Assembly (NCBI GenBank): GCA_949752795.1
Contig: OX457056.1
Location: 97,982,942 to 98,046,941, forward strand
Length of the DNA: 64,000 nucleotides
Direction: 5' to 3'
From: Hyperoodon ampullatus
Lineage: Eukaryota > Chordata > Mammalia > Artiodactyla > Ziphiidae
Shown: positions 22,001-35,062 of the stretch, in pieces
Position numbering within the stretch: position 1 is the stretch's first letter
How the letters are laid out: the number at the start of each line of letters is the position of its first letter
Made by a program: the position numbers and the translations under genes
Notes under the pieces: generated by a model
Seen by the model: the letters and a program-made list of their open reading frames with translations, nothing else
What the model was told of the DNA's origin: nothing
The model's database searches: none

Positions 22001-25000
22001 TTTGAAAAAATAAAAAATATATACACACACAAGTCTCGAGAAACCTTCATAGTAAAATTTATGGAGAGGGCCTATGGTTTATGTTTTGCTATTTTACTTT
22101 TAGGTACAACTTGAAAGTTTTCAATCTTACATGTTTTCCATTTTAGTTTTTAAATGTTAATAAGGATGTGAATTAGGATTTTAGTCCATTTTGGTTTTCA
22201 TATGTGCATACATAATGGTTTTCAAAGTTTTAAAAGATTTGTTTGAATCCATGGAATAAAACAATCTACATATTCCTTTTCTTTTTAACCTTAAGGTTCT
22301 TTTCCCCGAGCTTCACTTACAAAATAATAATCCCATGATTTGAAGTTAGAAACAAAAAATAATAATTGTCAAGTTTGACTGGAAGCAAATAGTTACATAT
22401 CACATTACACTAATGTAGTGGCTGGCTACATATAGTATTTATTTTAAAATAATATACTACTACCTATAGTTTTGTGTCAGTTTGATCAATGAGTTGTATA
22501 GGGTACCTCATGCCTTCCAGCATTCTACTTTGACTTGTTTTAGTTTGGGATTTCTTTGCCAATCAATTTTCACTCTAGCATTTTAGATTACACATTATTA
22601 AATAAAAAAACTAAAGGCTTATGGATAGATATACTGCAAGGAATTAGTATTACAGTCACATTTATGTTTGTACAACTTAGAGGCAAATTCCTGTCTAACA
22701 AGTGAACTGTGACCTCTTCACTGATAAAATGGTAAAGCTAGGACTATGATAAATAGTCACACCACAAATATTAGCTGTTTAGCAGTTGTTTTTCAAATGA
22801 ACCATCTGGCTACATGCTCTACAGGTGTCCTGAGAGAAGAATAGTTACACTATAACATCAAGAACTGAATAAAGAGTTATAAGGAATATATTTCATGTGC
22901 TTATAAATACATATCTGCAAAATTTCAGTTTTACCTTGAAACTTTCCATTTTGTCTCAGCATTAAATTGATAGGACCAAAGACATGCTATTTAAAAATTC
23001 TTAACTCATTACTGAGTAGTATAAAAACCAAAGTTTATTGGCAGTATTTATATTAAGTAACTACAAGTGTTCAAATGAATAAATGAATCAGCTTGTCCAC
23101 ACTTAATTCAATTGCTTAATAAAAATAGATTTGTACTGCTCCTTGGTCATGTGTGACCACTAATTACAGTAGAATTTCCTGTGCTTGGATTATTTAACTT
23201 AAAAGTTTACCTAGTGTCAAGATGGATTGAATAGATAAGTGAAGTACAGAATGTAAGAAAAAATAATAATAAAATAATTTTCAGTATAAGGTGTTGGCCA
23301 CTCTAGTTTTCTGAATGGAATAAAATCAAGAATGCCTAATGAAATTACAAAGTAACTCAAGGGGTGTATAATACTATCAGAATAAGACAATTCAGTCTAC
23401 TTTTATATGTCCCTGATTATATATTTTCAATGTGATTGCTGAGAAGTCTCAAGATTTATTTTCAGTAATGTTCAGGTCTCAATGACAAGCCAAATTCTCT
23501 TTTGTTTTATCTTGTTTTCCTCTTTTATGTTTGTCCATTTTTCAACAACTATGTATTGGGCAGAACTTGTATTGAGATATTGTCTTAAGGTTTATTATAT
23601 GTATTTTTTTTCAAGAAAAAGAAATGCCACCTGATCACCAAAGTTTATAATCTCAATTTGAATTTTATTCACCAGAAATAAAACAATGTTCCTTTAGTAG
23701 TGTTCATTTAGGAGGTAACCAAAAAAAGGATACAATGATTTAAAATCATATCCCCCAGTCTTCAAACTTTGATGTTTTAAATAGAAGAATGAATAGAAAG
23801 ATAGTACATTTGGATGGAGAGGGCATGATATAAAATAAAAACGTAATGACCTCAAGGTGATGGTAAAACAATCAAATAGAAATAGAACAAAAGAAATGAA
23901 ATGAAACTTTAAAAAAAAAAGTATTTCCTTTTTGAAGATTGAATGCTATATGTTATATAAGCAAATTTTTGTTTTTTAGTATTGGGATGGACTGGAAATT
24001 TATAAGTTTAGAACTGGAAAGATCCTTTTCAGTTGAGTATATCTGTGTAATTATGTCTCTATCAAACAGATAATAAAACTATTCTTGTTAATGGAGGTTT
24101 GGGCCTGTATTCCCATGTACTTAATTTCATCACTCCTTCATGCAGTTGCATCAGGGTATCTGTAAAATCGGGCTAAATATATCCTATTAAGAGAGATGGC
24201 TGGCCAAGATAATCTAATGAGTTTCCTATATTTGCAGCAATTTCTTCTTGTCAGCAACAAAATGAATGTATAGAAAAGATTTCTGTCCTATTAGGCCTTC
24301 ACTAGTTTTTACTAAGTACAATGTTTAAAGAAAGAATAAGAGTTAAACCTGACTTACTAAAGTGGAAAATTACATCCTCTTCTCAATTCAAATAATCTAG
24401 AGCAACAATCAAATTTGACAAATAATTCATGTGTTAAATTATAATTGGACCCATCATAGAAGCTATATCAGTGGACCATCTACTAACACCAGGCTTTACA
24501 TATTTTGAGAGCATGAAATAAAATATACACATAATATGCAATTCAGTGTCTCAAAGTGTCAAAACAAAGGTTCATATTTATGTCATCTGAGACTACCACA
24601 AACTGCTAACTTTCAGGATTTTAATTAGAGATACAAAGCAGACATATCTTTTATTATTTCATAGCAACCATTAGTATATTTAGAATCGGGAAACATCCCA
24701 GAGAGGCTATAAATTAAGTTGAATGACAGACAAATATATGTTTATGAAGGTAAGAATAGATGTCAAATAATGCATTTCTATAGCATATTTACAGCTCAAA
24801 CCTCATCACATAAATAAGTCCCAAGAATAATAATCCCACAAATTAAAAACTAACAATTTTAGCAACAAAATGCTGATTAGTGCTTTTTAAAACGTTGAGC
24901 AATTTTGATAAATATTAGTCAAATAAAATTGAATTCTTCTCTTTCTGAAATGTTAACACTTTATATTCAAAAGTATAGAAAGTAATATTTTAAAATTATT

Positions 25001-26141
25001 TTTTCTTAAGTATCTTTGATTTGATTTGTTCAGCCAAAACAAAGGGGTTATTAATTGTTCATATTATAAACTTTCTGACACTAATGATCATGATTCACTT
25101 TCATATGGAAGCTCAACATGTCCTCTTAGAAGATTCCAGGAATTATCTGTTTGAACACATTCAAAGTTTTATTATTACTTGAGTTTAGACATTTTGTAAA
25201 CAATTGCTTAATCACAACACGCATGTGATTTTAGTGGTACTCTGCTGTATTGAGAAGGTAAATGTGTGTTATTAAATATTTAACAGCTAAGAAATGAACT
25301 ATTCTTTCTATGATAATTTTTAAATTTGTAAAAAAAAAAAAATGTCTGGCATTGTTGAAAGGAAGTAAGCATTTACCAGTAGGGCTTTGACTCAAATGAA
25401 TAGATACTCAGAATATTTAAGTAGGACAAAAGGTCTACTTGGGAATATTCATAAGAGCTATGTGAAATATTTTGCCATGTAAAGTATTCAGAGGAAAATG
25501 CTTATATTCATATGAAGGGAAATGCCAAAAGAGGCAAACAGAATTATAGTCATGAGGGAATTGGAATTGCAAAGGGCAAAATGTGAACCAAGGGAAAAAA
25601 CAAGGTGCTATCAGGGATGAGGTGAAGCAGGCATCAAGAAGGTATAAAGCCAATAATTTCAGGAGACAATAGAGCGAAACTACATTTTAAGGACAGTGAA
25701 TCAATACTGTGAACCACCTCTCTTTTGTTAAAGTGATTGTATATCTCCTGGTTTTGCCTCAGCAGTCATTTGGCACAATATCCTTTCATTGTTTGACTGA
25801 ATGATTCAGTGGAAACTTCTCATCCTCTTGCTTATGTACATATTAATTATATGTCACACATGTATCTTATGGTAGGACTGTGGCCATCAAAGTCTGAGTT
25901 TTTAGGCAGGCCTGTAATGTGACCAGAGAGTCTCAACATTAGGAAATAGAAACATATTACTTGGTTATAGATTTTTAAGTGCTGAATATTCATAAATGAA
26001 TAGAGGGGTAGTTTTATTATCTCAGCGGAAGGAATCAGTGGCTTATATAATAACGACCATGTAGACTGTTGGAGTCAAATGGAAATTGCTGAGTAAGGGG
26101 GTTGGATCCAATTTATAGTGGGGTAATAGTGGGGTTTATTT
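19041..26141. other. 7.1 kb of single-copy AT-rich DNA, no gene seen
   Basis: This stretch lacks L1 and SINE insertions. I see no exon-like reading frame, no RNA gene and no long repeat. Simple features are a GT-rich tract near 19862-19892, an A-run near 23910 and another near 25330. Very old, unrecognised repeats may be present (for example near 20100-20160), but none could be named. Confidence 0.5.
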
Positions 26142-26147
26142 TAGGGT

Positions 26148-26183
<36 letters not shown>

Positions 26184-26308
26184 TGGTATGCGGGCCTCTC
26201 ACTGTTGTGGCCTCTCCCGTTGCGGAGCACAGGCTCCGGATGCGCAGGCTCAGCAGCCATGGCTCACGGGCCCAGCCGCTCCGCGGCATATGGGATCCTC
26301 CCAGACCG

Positions 26309-26319
26309 GGGCACGAACC
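26309..26319 (-). promoter_or_regulatory. Pol III B box of the young SINE
   Basis: The minus strand reads GGTTCGTGCCC, one base from the GGTTCGANNCC consensus, correctly spaced downstream of the A box. Confidence 0.8.
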
Positions 26320-26351
26320 CGTATCCCCTGCATCGGCAGGCGGACTCTCAA

Positions 26352-26362
26352 CCACTGCGCCA
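26352..26362 (-). promoter_or_regulatory. Pol III A box of the young SINE
   Basis: The minus strand reads TGGCGCAGTGG, matching the TGGCNNAGTGG A-box consensus. Confidence 0.8.
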
Positions 26363-26387
26363 CCAGGGAGGCCCTAGGGTTATTTTT

Positions 26388-27529
26388 AAGTGCTTTGGAA
26401 GGAGGGATTTTGGTGAGTTGGGAAACTTATGCTTCTAAGACAGAACTTCACCCTGCTTGTTTTGAAGTCCAGGTGCATCAATAACAATAGAAAGAAAAAA
26501 CAAAGACCATCATACCTACATTTTCCTAAATGTGTATGCCATTATATATACTCCAGATAGATCTCTCAGGAAGTGGAGTTCAGTACCTAGAATATATTTT
26601 GTTCCTGGTAATAAAGTTGAAATCAATTGTAATCAATTTCTATAAGAAGAAATACAAAAGCGTAGATGAATAGATTTAGGCCAAGGGGAAACAAGATTCC
26701 CGGTGTTATAATGAAGTGTGTTGGTTATATGTACAAGACACTGGGGTAGGCTACACACAATTTGGGTTCATGAAATATTTTTCCCCTGAGGGTTTCATGT
26801 GAAGAATGGATTTTATTTAATAATGTAAGAAGAGAATAAGCAAGACCTATCAGAAATATAAACCCCTACTGAAAAAACAAGTGTCTGGAAACTTTTAGGT
26901 TTACCGGTTACATTTCTCTTTAAATTTGAGATAACTTGAAATATCACAAAACATATAGAGAAGGAGAGAATCAAAGAATTTCTGGCTATATTTACATTTT
27001 GGTGGGATTTAAACATAAAGTTGTCAGGAGTATGGTAAGAATAAGTGCATTTGACTTTATACACTGACCATGTTCTTGTTATAGATGAAGTTGTCTGCTG
27101 TTGTCTTAGCTTTTCAATCCTAAATTTTATAGGTAATAAAAAATCATATCCCTACACCTTTGAAACATGATGGGCTACTGTGAGTCTAAAGGAATATGAA
27201 AAAATACATTTAGTTACTATAAGCTCCAATAATATGCAATTTTCCCCTTACCTTCTTAACAGCTCAAAAATCAACATAGTGACCATTATTCTCTTATAAG
27301 CTCTAATTTATTAATAGAGAATTCCCTGGAAGAGGTAGTACAGTTATCAAATATTAGAGTAATGGAATAGTTGAGAGGCCTGTTGGTCACTAAAGACCTG
27401 GCATATTCCATTTACCTATTTATTTATTTTGTGTATATATGAATACGAATACATAATTATTTGTGGTATATAACTGTTCACTTAAAACCAAACATTATTT
27501 TTCAGTTTCACAAGGGCTTCTTTCTTCCT
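26388..27529. other. Single-copy DNA, no gene seen
   Basis: No recognisable repeat, exon or RNA gene. Confidence 0.55.
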
Positions 27530-28031
27530 TTTTCTTTTGACATTTAATTGGCATTCAATATTACATTAGTTTCAGTTATACAACATAATGATTTGGTATT
27601 TGTATATAATATGAAATGTTCACAAGAGTAAGTCTAACGTTCATCACAATGTACAGTTACAGAATTTTTTCTTGTGATAACTTTAAAGATCTACTTTCTT
27701 AGCAACTTTCAAATATGGAATACAGTAGTATTAACTATAGTTGCCATGTTATATATTATATCCACATGACTTATTTTATAACTGGAAGTTTGTATCTGTT
27801 GACTCCACTTATCCATTTCAACCACAACCCTCTCCCCTGCTCTGGCAACCACCAATCTGTTCTCTGTAACTATGAGCTTGGTTTATTTTTTTAGATTCTA
27901 TGTATAAATGAGATCATACAGTATTTCTCTTTCTCTGTCTGACTTATTGCACTTAGCATAATGCCCTCAAGGTTCATCTGTGTTGTTGCAAATGGCAAGA
28001 TTTCATTCTTTTTCACAGCTGAGTAATATTC

Positions 28032-28060
28032 CTGTGTGTGTGTCTGTGTGTATGTGTGTA
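28032..28060. repeat. (TG)n microsatellite within L1 copy E
   Basis: An imperfect TG repeat replaces the usual CATTGTATATATG segment of the L1 ORF2 end. Confidence 0.85.
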
Positions 28061-28689
28061 CACACTACATTATTTTATACCTTGGCTATTGTAAATAATG
28101 CTGCAATGAACATGAGAGCGTATATATATTCTTTCAAGTTACCAGTGTTATTCTTTGCAGATATATACCCAGAAGTGGAATTGCTGGATCATATGGTAGA
28201 TCTATTTTTTTTAACATCTTTACTAGAGTATAATTTCTTTACAATGGTGTGTTAGTTTCTGCTTTTTGATTTACAAAGTGAATCAGCTATACATATACAT
28301 ATATCCCCATATCTCCTCCCTCTTGCGTCTCCCTCCCACTCTCCCTATCCCACCCCTCTAAGTGGACACAGAGCACCAAGCTGATCACCTTGTGCTATGC
28401 AGCTGCTTCCCACTAGCTATTTATTTTACATTTGGTAGTGTATATATGTGCATGCCACTCTCTCACTTCATCCCAGGTTACCTTTCCCGCCCTGTGTCCT
28501 CAAGACCATTCTCTACATCTGCGTCTTTATTCCTGTCCTGCCCATAGGTTCTTCAGAACTACTTTTTTTTAGATTCCATATATGTGTGTTAGCATTCAGT
28601 ATTTGTTTTTCTCTTTCTGCCTTACTTCACTCTGTATGACAGACTCTAGGTCCAACCACCTCACTACAAATAACTCAATTTCGTTTCTT

Positions 28690-31170
28690 TTTATGGCTGA
28701 GTAATATTCCATTGTATATTCTTTATCCATTCATCTGTGAGTGGACACCTAGCTTGCTTCCATATCCTGGTTATTGTAAATAGTTCTGCAATGAACATTT
28801 TGGTGCATGTATCCTTTTGAAATATGGTTTTCTCAGGGTATATGCCCAGTAGTGGGATTGCTGGGTCATACAGTAGTTCTATTTTTAGTTTTTTAAGGAA
28901 CCTCCATACTGTTCTCCATAGTGGCTGTATCAATTTACATTCCAACCAACAGTGCAAGAGGGTTCCTTTTTCTCCTCAGCCTCTCCAGAATTTATTGTTT
29001 GTAGATTTTTTGATGATGGCTATTCTTACTGGTATGAGGTGATACCTCATTGTAGTTTTGATTTGAATTTCTCTAATGATTAGTGATGTTGAGAATCCTT
29101 TCATATGTTTGTTGGCAATCTGTATATCTTCTTTGGAGAAATGTCTATTTAGGTCTTTTGCCCATTTTTGGATTGGGTTGTTTTTGTGACATTGAGCTGC
29201 TTGAGCTGCATGAGCTGCTTGTAAGTTTTGGAGATTAATCCTGTGTCAGTTTGCAAATATTTTCTCCCATTCTGAGGGCTGTCTTTTCATCTTGTTTATT
29301 GTTTCCTTTGCTGTGCAAACGTTTAAGTTTCATTAGGCCCCATTTGTATATTTTTCTTTTTATTTCCAGTTCTCTAGGAGGTGGGTCAAAAAGAATATTG
29401 CTGTGATTTATGTCACGGAGTGTTCTGCCTATGTTTTTCTCTAAGATTTTCTCTAAGAGTTTTATAGTGTCTGGCCTTACATTTAGGTCTTTGATCCATT
29501 TTGAGTTTATTTTTGTGTATGGTGTTAGGGAGTGTTCTAATTTCATTCTTTTACATGTAGCTGTCCAGTTTTCCCAGCACCACTTATTGAAAAGACTGTT
29601 TTTTCTCCAGTGTATATTCTTGTCTCCTTTATCAAATATAAGGTGACCATATGTGCGTGGGTTTATCTCTGGATTTTCTATCCTATTCCATTGATCTATA
29701 TTTCTGTTTTTGTGCCAGTACCATACTGTCTTGATTACTATAGGTTTGTAGTATAGTCTGAGTCAGGAAGCCTGAGTCCTCCAGCTCTGTATTTCTTTCT
29801 CAAGATTGCTTTGGCTATTCAGGGTCTTTTGTGTTTCCATAAAATTGTGAAATTTTTTGTTCTAGTTCTGTGGAAAGTGTCTTTGGTAGTTTGATAGGGA
29901 TTGCATTGAATCTGTAGATTGCTTTGGGTAGTATAGTCATTTTGATAACATTGATCTTCCAATACAAGAACATAGTATATCTCTCCATCTGTTGGTATCA
30001 TCTTTAATTTCTTTCATCAGTGTCTTATAGTTCTCTGCATACAAGTCTTTTGTCTCCTTAGTCAGGTTTATTCCTAGGTATTTTATTCTTTTTGTTGCAA
30101 TGGTAAATGGGAGTGTTTCCTTAATTTCTCTTTCAGATTTTTCATCATTAGAGTATAGGAATGCAAGAGATTTCTGTGCATTAATTTTGTAACCTGCTAC
30201 TTAACCAAATTCATTGATAAGCTCTAGTAGCTTTCTGGTAGCATCTTTAGGATTCTCTACATATAGTATCATGTCATCTACAAACAGTAACAATTTAGAT
30301 CTTCTTTTCCAATTTTGATTCCTTTTATTTCCTTTTCTTCTCTGATTGCTGTGCTAAAACTTCCAAAACTGTGTTGAATAATAGTGGTGAGAATGGGCAA
30401 CGTTGTTTTGTTCCTGATCTTAGTGGAAATGGTTTCAGTTTTTCAATGTATAGAGTGATGTTAGCTGTGGGTTTGTCACATATGGCCTTTATTATATTGC
30501 AGTAAGTTCACTCTATGCCTACTTTCTGGGGTGGTTTTATCATAAATGGGTGTTGACTTTTGTTGGAAGCTTTTTCTGCATCTATTGGGATGATCACATG
30601 GTTTTTCTCCTTCAATTTGCTAATATGGTTCATTACATTGATTGATTTGTGTATATTGAAAACTCCTTGCATTCCTGGGACAAGCCCCACTTGAACATGG
30701 TGTATGATCCTTTTAATGTGCTGTTGGATTCTGTTTGCTAGTGTTTTGTTGAAGATTTTTGCATCTATGTTCATCAGTGATATCGGACTGTAGTTTTCTT
30801 TTTTTGTCAGGGTGATGGTGACCTCGTAGAATGAGTCTGTGAGTGTTCCTCCCTCTGCTATATTTTACAAGAGTTTGAGAAGGTTAGGTGTTAGCTCTCC
30901 TCTAAATGTTTGATAGAATTCACCTGTGAATATATCTGCTCCTGGGCATTTGTTTGTTGAAAGATTTTTAATCACAGTTTCAATTTCAGGACTTGTGATT
31001 GGTGTGTTTTAATTTTTTTTATTTCTTCTTGGTGCAGTCTCAGATGGTTGCTCTTTTCTAAGAATTTTTCCATTTTTCCAGGTTTTCCATGTTTTGGCAT
31101 ATAATTGCTTGTAGTAATCACTCATGATCCTTTGTATTTCTGCTGTGTCAGTTGTTACTTCTCCTTTTTC
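28690..31170 (-). pseudogene. L1 ORF2 remnant (copy F), RT to C-terminus
   Basis: Minus-strand blocks are GEVTTDTAEIQRIMSDYYKQ (near 31140), the fingers segment at 30508-30774 ([13 protein letters not shown]), the catalytic box reading FVDD near 30275, and C-terminal segments at 29235-29546 and 28691-28957 ([15 protein letters not shown]). Stops and frameshifts break the frame. Confidence 0.8.
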
Positions 31171-31920
31171 TTTAACACTGACTTTCACCAATGGACATAT
31201 CATCCAAAATGAAAATAAATAAGGAAATAGAAGCTTCTAATGACACTAAACAAGATGACCTAACTGATATTTATAGGACATTCCATCACAAAACAACAGA
31301 ATACACTTTCTTCTCAAGTGCTTTGGCACATATCCAGGATAGATCATATCTTGGTTCACAAATGAAGCCTTGGTTAATTTAAGAAAATTGAAATTGTATC
31401 AGGTATCTTTTGCGACCACAACACTATGAGACTAGATATCAATTACAGGACAATATCTGCACAAAATACAAACACATGGAGGCTAAACAATACATTATTA
31501 AAGAACCAAGAGATCACTGAAGAAATCAAAGAGGAAATCAAAAAACACCTAGAAACAAATGACAATGAAAACACGATGAACCAAAATCTATGGGATTCAG
31601 CAAAAGTAGTTCTAAGAGGGAAGTTTATAGCAATACAATCCTACCTCAAGAAACAAAATTCTCAAATAAACAACCTAACCTTACACCTAAAGCAATTAGA
31701 GAAAGAAGACCAAAAACCCCCCAAAGTTAGCAGAAGGAAAGAAATCATAAAGATCAGGTCAGAAATAAATGAAGAAGAAATGAAGGAAACAATAGCAAAG
31801 ATCAATAAAACTAAAAGCTTGTTCTTTGAGAAGATAAAAAACACTGATAAACCATTAGATGGACTCATCAAGAAAAAAAAGAGAGAAGACTCAAATTAAT
31901 AGAATTAGAAATGAAAAATG
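31171..31920 (+). pseudogene. Inverted L1 ORF2 segment (copy F): endonuclease end and linker
   Basis: The plus-strand frame 31426-31899 encodes 157 residues including MRLDINYRT, NDNENTMNQNLWDSAKVVLR, KINKTKSLFFEKIK and a Lys-rich end, the region between endonuclease and RT. The frame from 31191 adds the endonuclease C-terminus (LTDIYRTFHHKTTEYTFFSS). It is the only L1 coding sequence in the window on the plus strand and follows from the twin-priming inversion. Confidence 0.85.
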
Positions 31921-32218
31921 TAGTTATATTTTTAAGATTTTAAGGAAGCTGCATGCTGTTTTCCATAGTGGCTGTACCAATTTACATTCCCACCAACAGT
32001 GCACAAGTGTTCCCTTTTTGTCGCATCTTGGACAACACTTGTTATTTCTTGTCTTTTTTAATAATAGTCGTTCTGATGAGTATGAGGTGATATCTCATTG
32101 TAGCTTTGATTTGCATTTCCCTGATGATTAGTGTTTTTGAGCATCTTTTTATGTACCTATTGGCTATCTGCATGTCTTCTTTGGAAATATGTCTATTGAG
32201 ATCTTCTGCCCACTTTTC

Positions 32219-32549
32219 TTTTTTAAATACATTTATTTATTTTTTATTTATTTTTTTATTTTTGGCTGCATTGGGTCTTTGTTGCTGTGTGCAGGCTGTC
32301 TCTAATTGAGGGGAACAGGGGTTTCTCTTTGCTGTGGTGTGCAGGCTTCTCATTGAGGTGGCTTCTCCTGTTGCAGAGCGCGAGCTCTAGATGTGTGGGC
32401 TTCAGTAGTAGTGGTCTGCAGGCTTAGAAGTTGTGGCATATGGGCTTAATTGTTCCACGGCCTGTGGGATCTTCTCAGGTCAGGGATCAAACCTGTGTCC
32501 CCTGCATTGGCAGGTGGATTGTTAACCACTGTGCCACTAGGTAAGTCCC
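32219..32549 (-). mobile_element. Older CHR-type tRNA-derived SINE in L1 copy E
   Basis: The minus strand starts GGGACTTACCTAGTGGCACA and continues through a tRNA-like head to a T-rich end (poly(A)) near 32219. Duplications TCTGCCCACTTTTC (32205-32218) and TCTGCCCATTTTTC (32550-32563) match 13 of 14, ending TTTTC/AA. Pol III boxes lie at 32526-32536 (A box, minus strand TGGCACAGTGG) and 32483-32493 (B box, GGTTTGATCCC). CpGs have decayed, so it is older than the copy at 26151. Confidence 0.88.
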
Positions 32550-34845
32550 TCTGCCCATTTTTCAATCAGAGTGTTTTTCTATTATTGAGTTATATGTGTT
32601 TATTATACATTTTGCATGTTAACTTGTTAATAGATATGTTATTTGCAAATATTTTCTCCCATACAGTAGGTTGCCTTTTCACTTTGTTGATGGATTCCTT
32701 TGCTGTGCAGAAGCTTTTTATTTTGATGTAGTCCCACTTGTGTTTTTGTTGTTTTTCTTGCCTTTGCTTTTAGTGTCAAATCCAAAAAATCATCACCCAT
32801 ACCTATGTCAATAAGCTTACCACCTATGTTTTCTTCTAGGGATTTTATGTTTTCAGGTCTTAAATTCTTTAATCCATTTTGAGTTAATTTTTGTGTATTG
32901 TGTAAGTGGTCCAGTTTCATTCCTTTGCATGCCTCTCCAATTGTCCCAATACCACTTATTGAAGAAACTGTAAATTCCCCATTGTATATTCTTGACTCCT
33001 TTGTTATGAATTAATTGACCATGTATGTGTGAGTTTATCTTGGTGCTCTCTATTCTGTTCCATAGATCTGTGTGTTTGTTTTTATGCCAGTACCATACTG
33101 TTTTGATTACTGTAGCTTTGTAGTAGTCTGAAATCAGGGCACATGATGACTCCAGCTTTGTTCTTCTTTCTCAAGATTGTTTTGGCTATTCAGGGTTTTT
33201 TTTGGTTCCATACAAGTTTTAGAATTATTTGTTCTCTTTCTATTTTATTCAGTTGTAAAGGTAATTGTTTTCTTAATTCTTCTTTGTGATAGTTCATTAT
33301 TAATGTATAGAAACACAATAGAATTTTGTACATTGTTTTTGTATCCTGCAACTTCACTGAATTCATGTGTTAGTTCTAACTAATTAGTTCTTTGGTGGAG
33401 TATTTAGGGTTTTCTATATAATACCATGTCATCTGCCAAGAATGACAGTTTTACTTCTTCTTTTCCAATTTGGATGTCTTTTATTTACCTTTCTTGCCTA
33501 ATTGCTCTGGCTTGGACTTTCAGTACTGTGTTGAATAAAATAGTAAGAGTGGGAATTCTTATCTTACTCCTGATCTCAGAGGAAAAGTGTAAGCTTTTCA
33601 CTATTGAGTATGATGTTAGATCTGGGTTTGTCACATATGACCTTTATTACGTACAGTTCTTCTATTATAAAATTTTATCATAAATCACTGTTGAGTTTTG
33701 TCAAATGCTTTTTTTATCTATATCTGTTGAGATGACCATGTAATTTTCATTTTGTTAATGTAGTGTATCACAGTTTTGTGGGTTTCTGAACCATCCTTGA
33801 ATCCCTTGAATAAATCCCATTTAATCATGATGTGTGATCCTTTTAATGTATTGTTGAACTTTGTTTGCTAATATTTTGTGGAAGATTTTTGCATCTATGT
33901 TTTTCAGGGATATTGGTCTGTAATTTTCTTTACTTGTGGCATCATTGTCTGGTTTTAGTATCAGGGTAATACTGTTTTTGTGAAATGTGTTTGGAAGTAT
34001 ACGTTTGTTTGTTGGGGGGTTTTTCAATCTCCTTACTATTGGTCAGTTAGTCAAGATATTCAATTTCTTTGTGATTCCATCTTGTAGATTATGTTTCTAG
34101 GATTTCATCCATTTCTTCCAGATTGTCAAATTTATTAGTGTATATTTGTTCATAGTAGTCTCTTATGTCCATTGTAAATCTGTGGTAATCAGTTGTAATT
34201 ATCTATATCTGATTTTAATTATCTGAGTCCTCTTTCTTTTTCTTGGTTGGTCTAGTTAAAGTTTTATAAATTTTGTTTATCTTGTCAAAGACCTTGCTCT
34301 TAATTTCATTGATATTTCTATTGTCTTTTTAGCCTCTATATTGCATTTATTTTCATGCTGATCATTATTTCCTACCTTCTACTCACCTGGGGCTTTGCTG
34401 TTCTTTTTCTAGTTCCTTGAGACATAAGTCAGTTTGTTTATTTTCAAATATTTCTATTTCTTGATGGAGGCATTTTCCACTATGACCTTCCTTCTTAGAA
34501 CTGCTTTTGCTGCATCTCCCAAGTTTTGTTATGTTGTATTTCCATTTTCATTTCTCTCAAGGTATTTTTAAAAATTTCTCATTTGATTTCTTCATTGACT
34601 TATTGGTTGTTCAATAACATGTTGTTTAATCTCAACATATTTGTGAATTTTCCAGTTTTCTTCTTGTAATTGATCTCTAGTTGCATATCACTGTAGTTGG
34701 AAAAGATGCTTGATATGTCTTCAGTCTTCTTCAGTTTATCAAGACTTGTTGTGTGGCCTAACAAATGACCTATCTTCCTGAATGTTCCATGTACACTTGA
34801 AAACAATGTGTATTCTTTTACTTTTGGATGGAACGTTCTATTATA

Positions 34846-35062
34846 CAGTTGACCCTTGGATGACACAAGTTTGAACTTGGCAGGTATACTTATATATAGG
34901 GTTTTTTCAACAAATACTTCAGTACTACATGATCTATAGTTGGTTGAATCCACAGATGTGGAACTGCAGAAATGGAGGGATGGCTGTAAATTTTATAACA
35001 GATTTTCAACTGTGTGTGTGGGGTCAGCATCCCTAATCCCCACATTGTTCAACTGTCAACTC
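34846..35062. mobile_element. Tigger/MER2-like DNA transposon, internally deleted
   Basis: The element starts CAGTTGACCCTTGGATGACA, and the right end GTTCAACTGTCAACTC is its degraded inverted partner. TA dinucleotides at 34844-34845 and 35063-35064 fit a Tc1/mariner target. At 217 bp it is shorter than the MER2 consensus as I recall it, and carries no coding sequence. It is nested in the endonuclease part of L1 copy E ORF2. Confidence 0.75.

Larger units (their letters stand above)
26151..26374 (-). mobile_element. Young CHR-type tRNA-derived SINE
   Basis: On the minus strand the element starts GGGCCTCCCTGGTGGCGCAG and ends in a poly(A) of about 30 (poly(T) on the plus strand, 26151-26182). 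The 13-bp direct repeat TAGGGTTATTTTT at 26142-26154 and 26375-26387 is perfect, and the right copy ends TTTTT/AA, an ideal L1 endonuclease site. It has many intact CpGs, so it is much younger than the other two SINEs here. The head derives from a tRNA (tRNA-Glu for the CHR family, from memory). It is transcribed by RNA polymerase III and mobilised by L1. Confidence 0.93.
28210..31920 (-). mobile_element. L1 copy F with 5' inversion (twin priming)
   Basis: From 28210 to about 31168 this is minus-strand L1 (3' UTR, then ORF2 back to the start of RT). From about 31171 to 31920 the L1 is on the plus strand and carries the ORF2 part just upstream of the first segment. The inverted segment ends in AGAAATGAAAAA, where the minus segment begins (AAAAAGGAGAAGTAAC), so almost nothing was lost at the internal break. 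Flanks are TAGATCTATTTTT (28197-28209) and TAGTTATATTTTT (31921-31933), 11 of 13 matching, with TTTTT/AA on the right. It sits inside the old L1 copy E. Confidence 0.88.

Noticed and set aside
26151..26374. tRNA gene
   Set aside because: A and B boxes match because the SINE head derives from a tRNA; the cloverleaf is not preserved and the element has SINE tail and target duplications.
26102..26484. Three overlapping ORFs with Ala/Arg/Pro-rich protein
   Set aside because: They arise from the GC-rich CHR SINE and its poly(T) tract in three frames; not a host gene.
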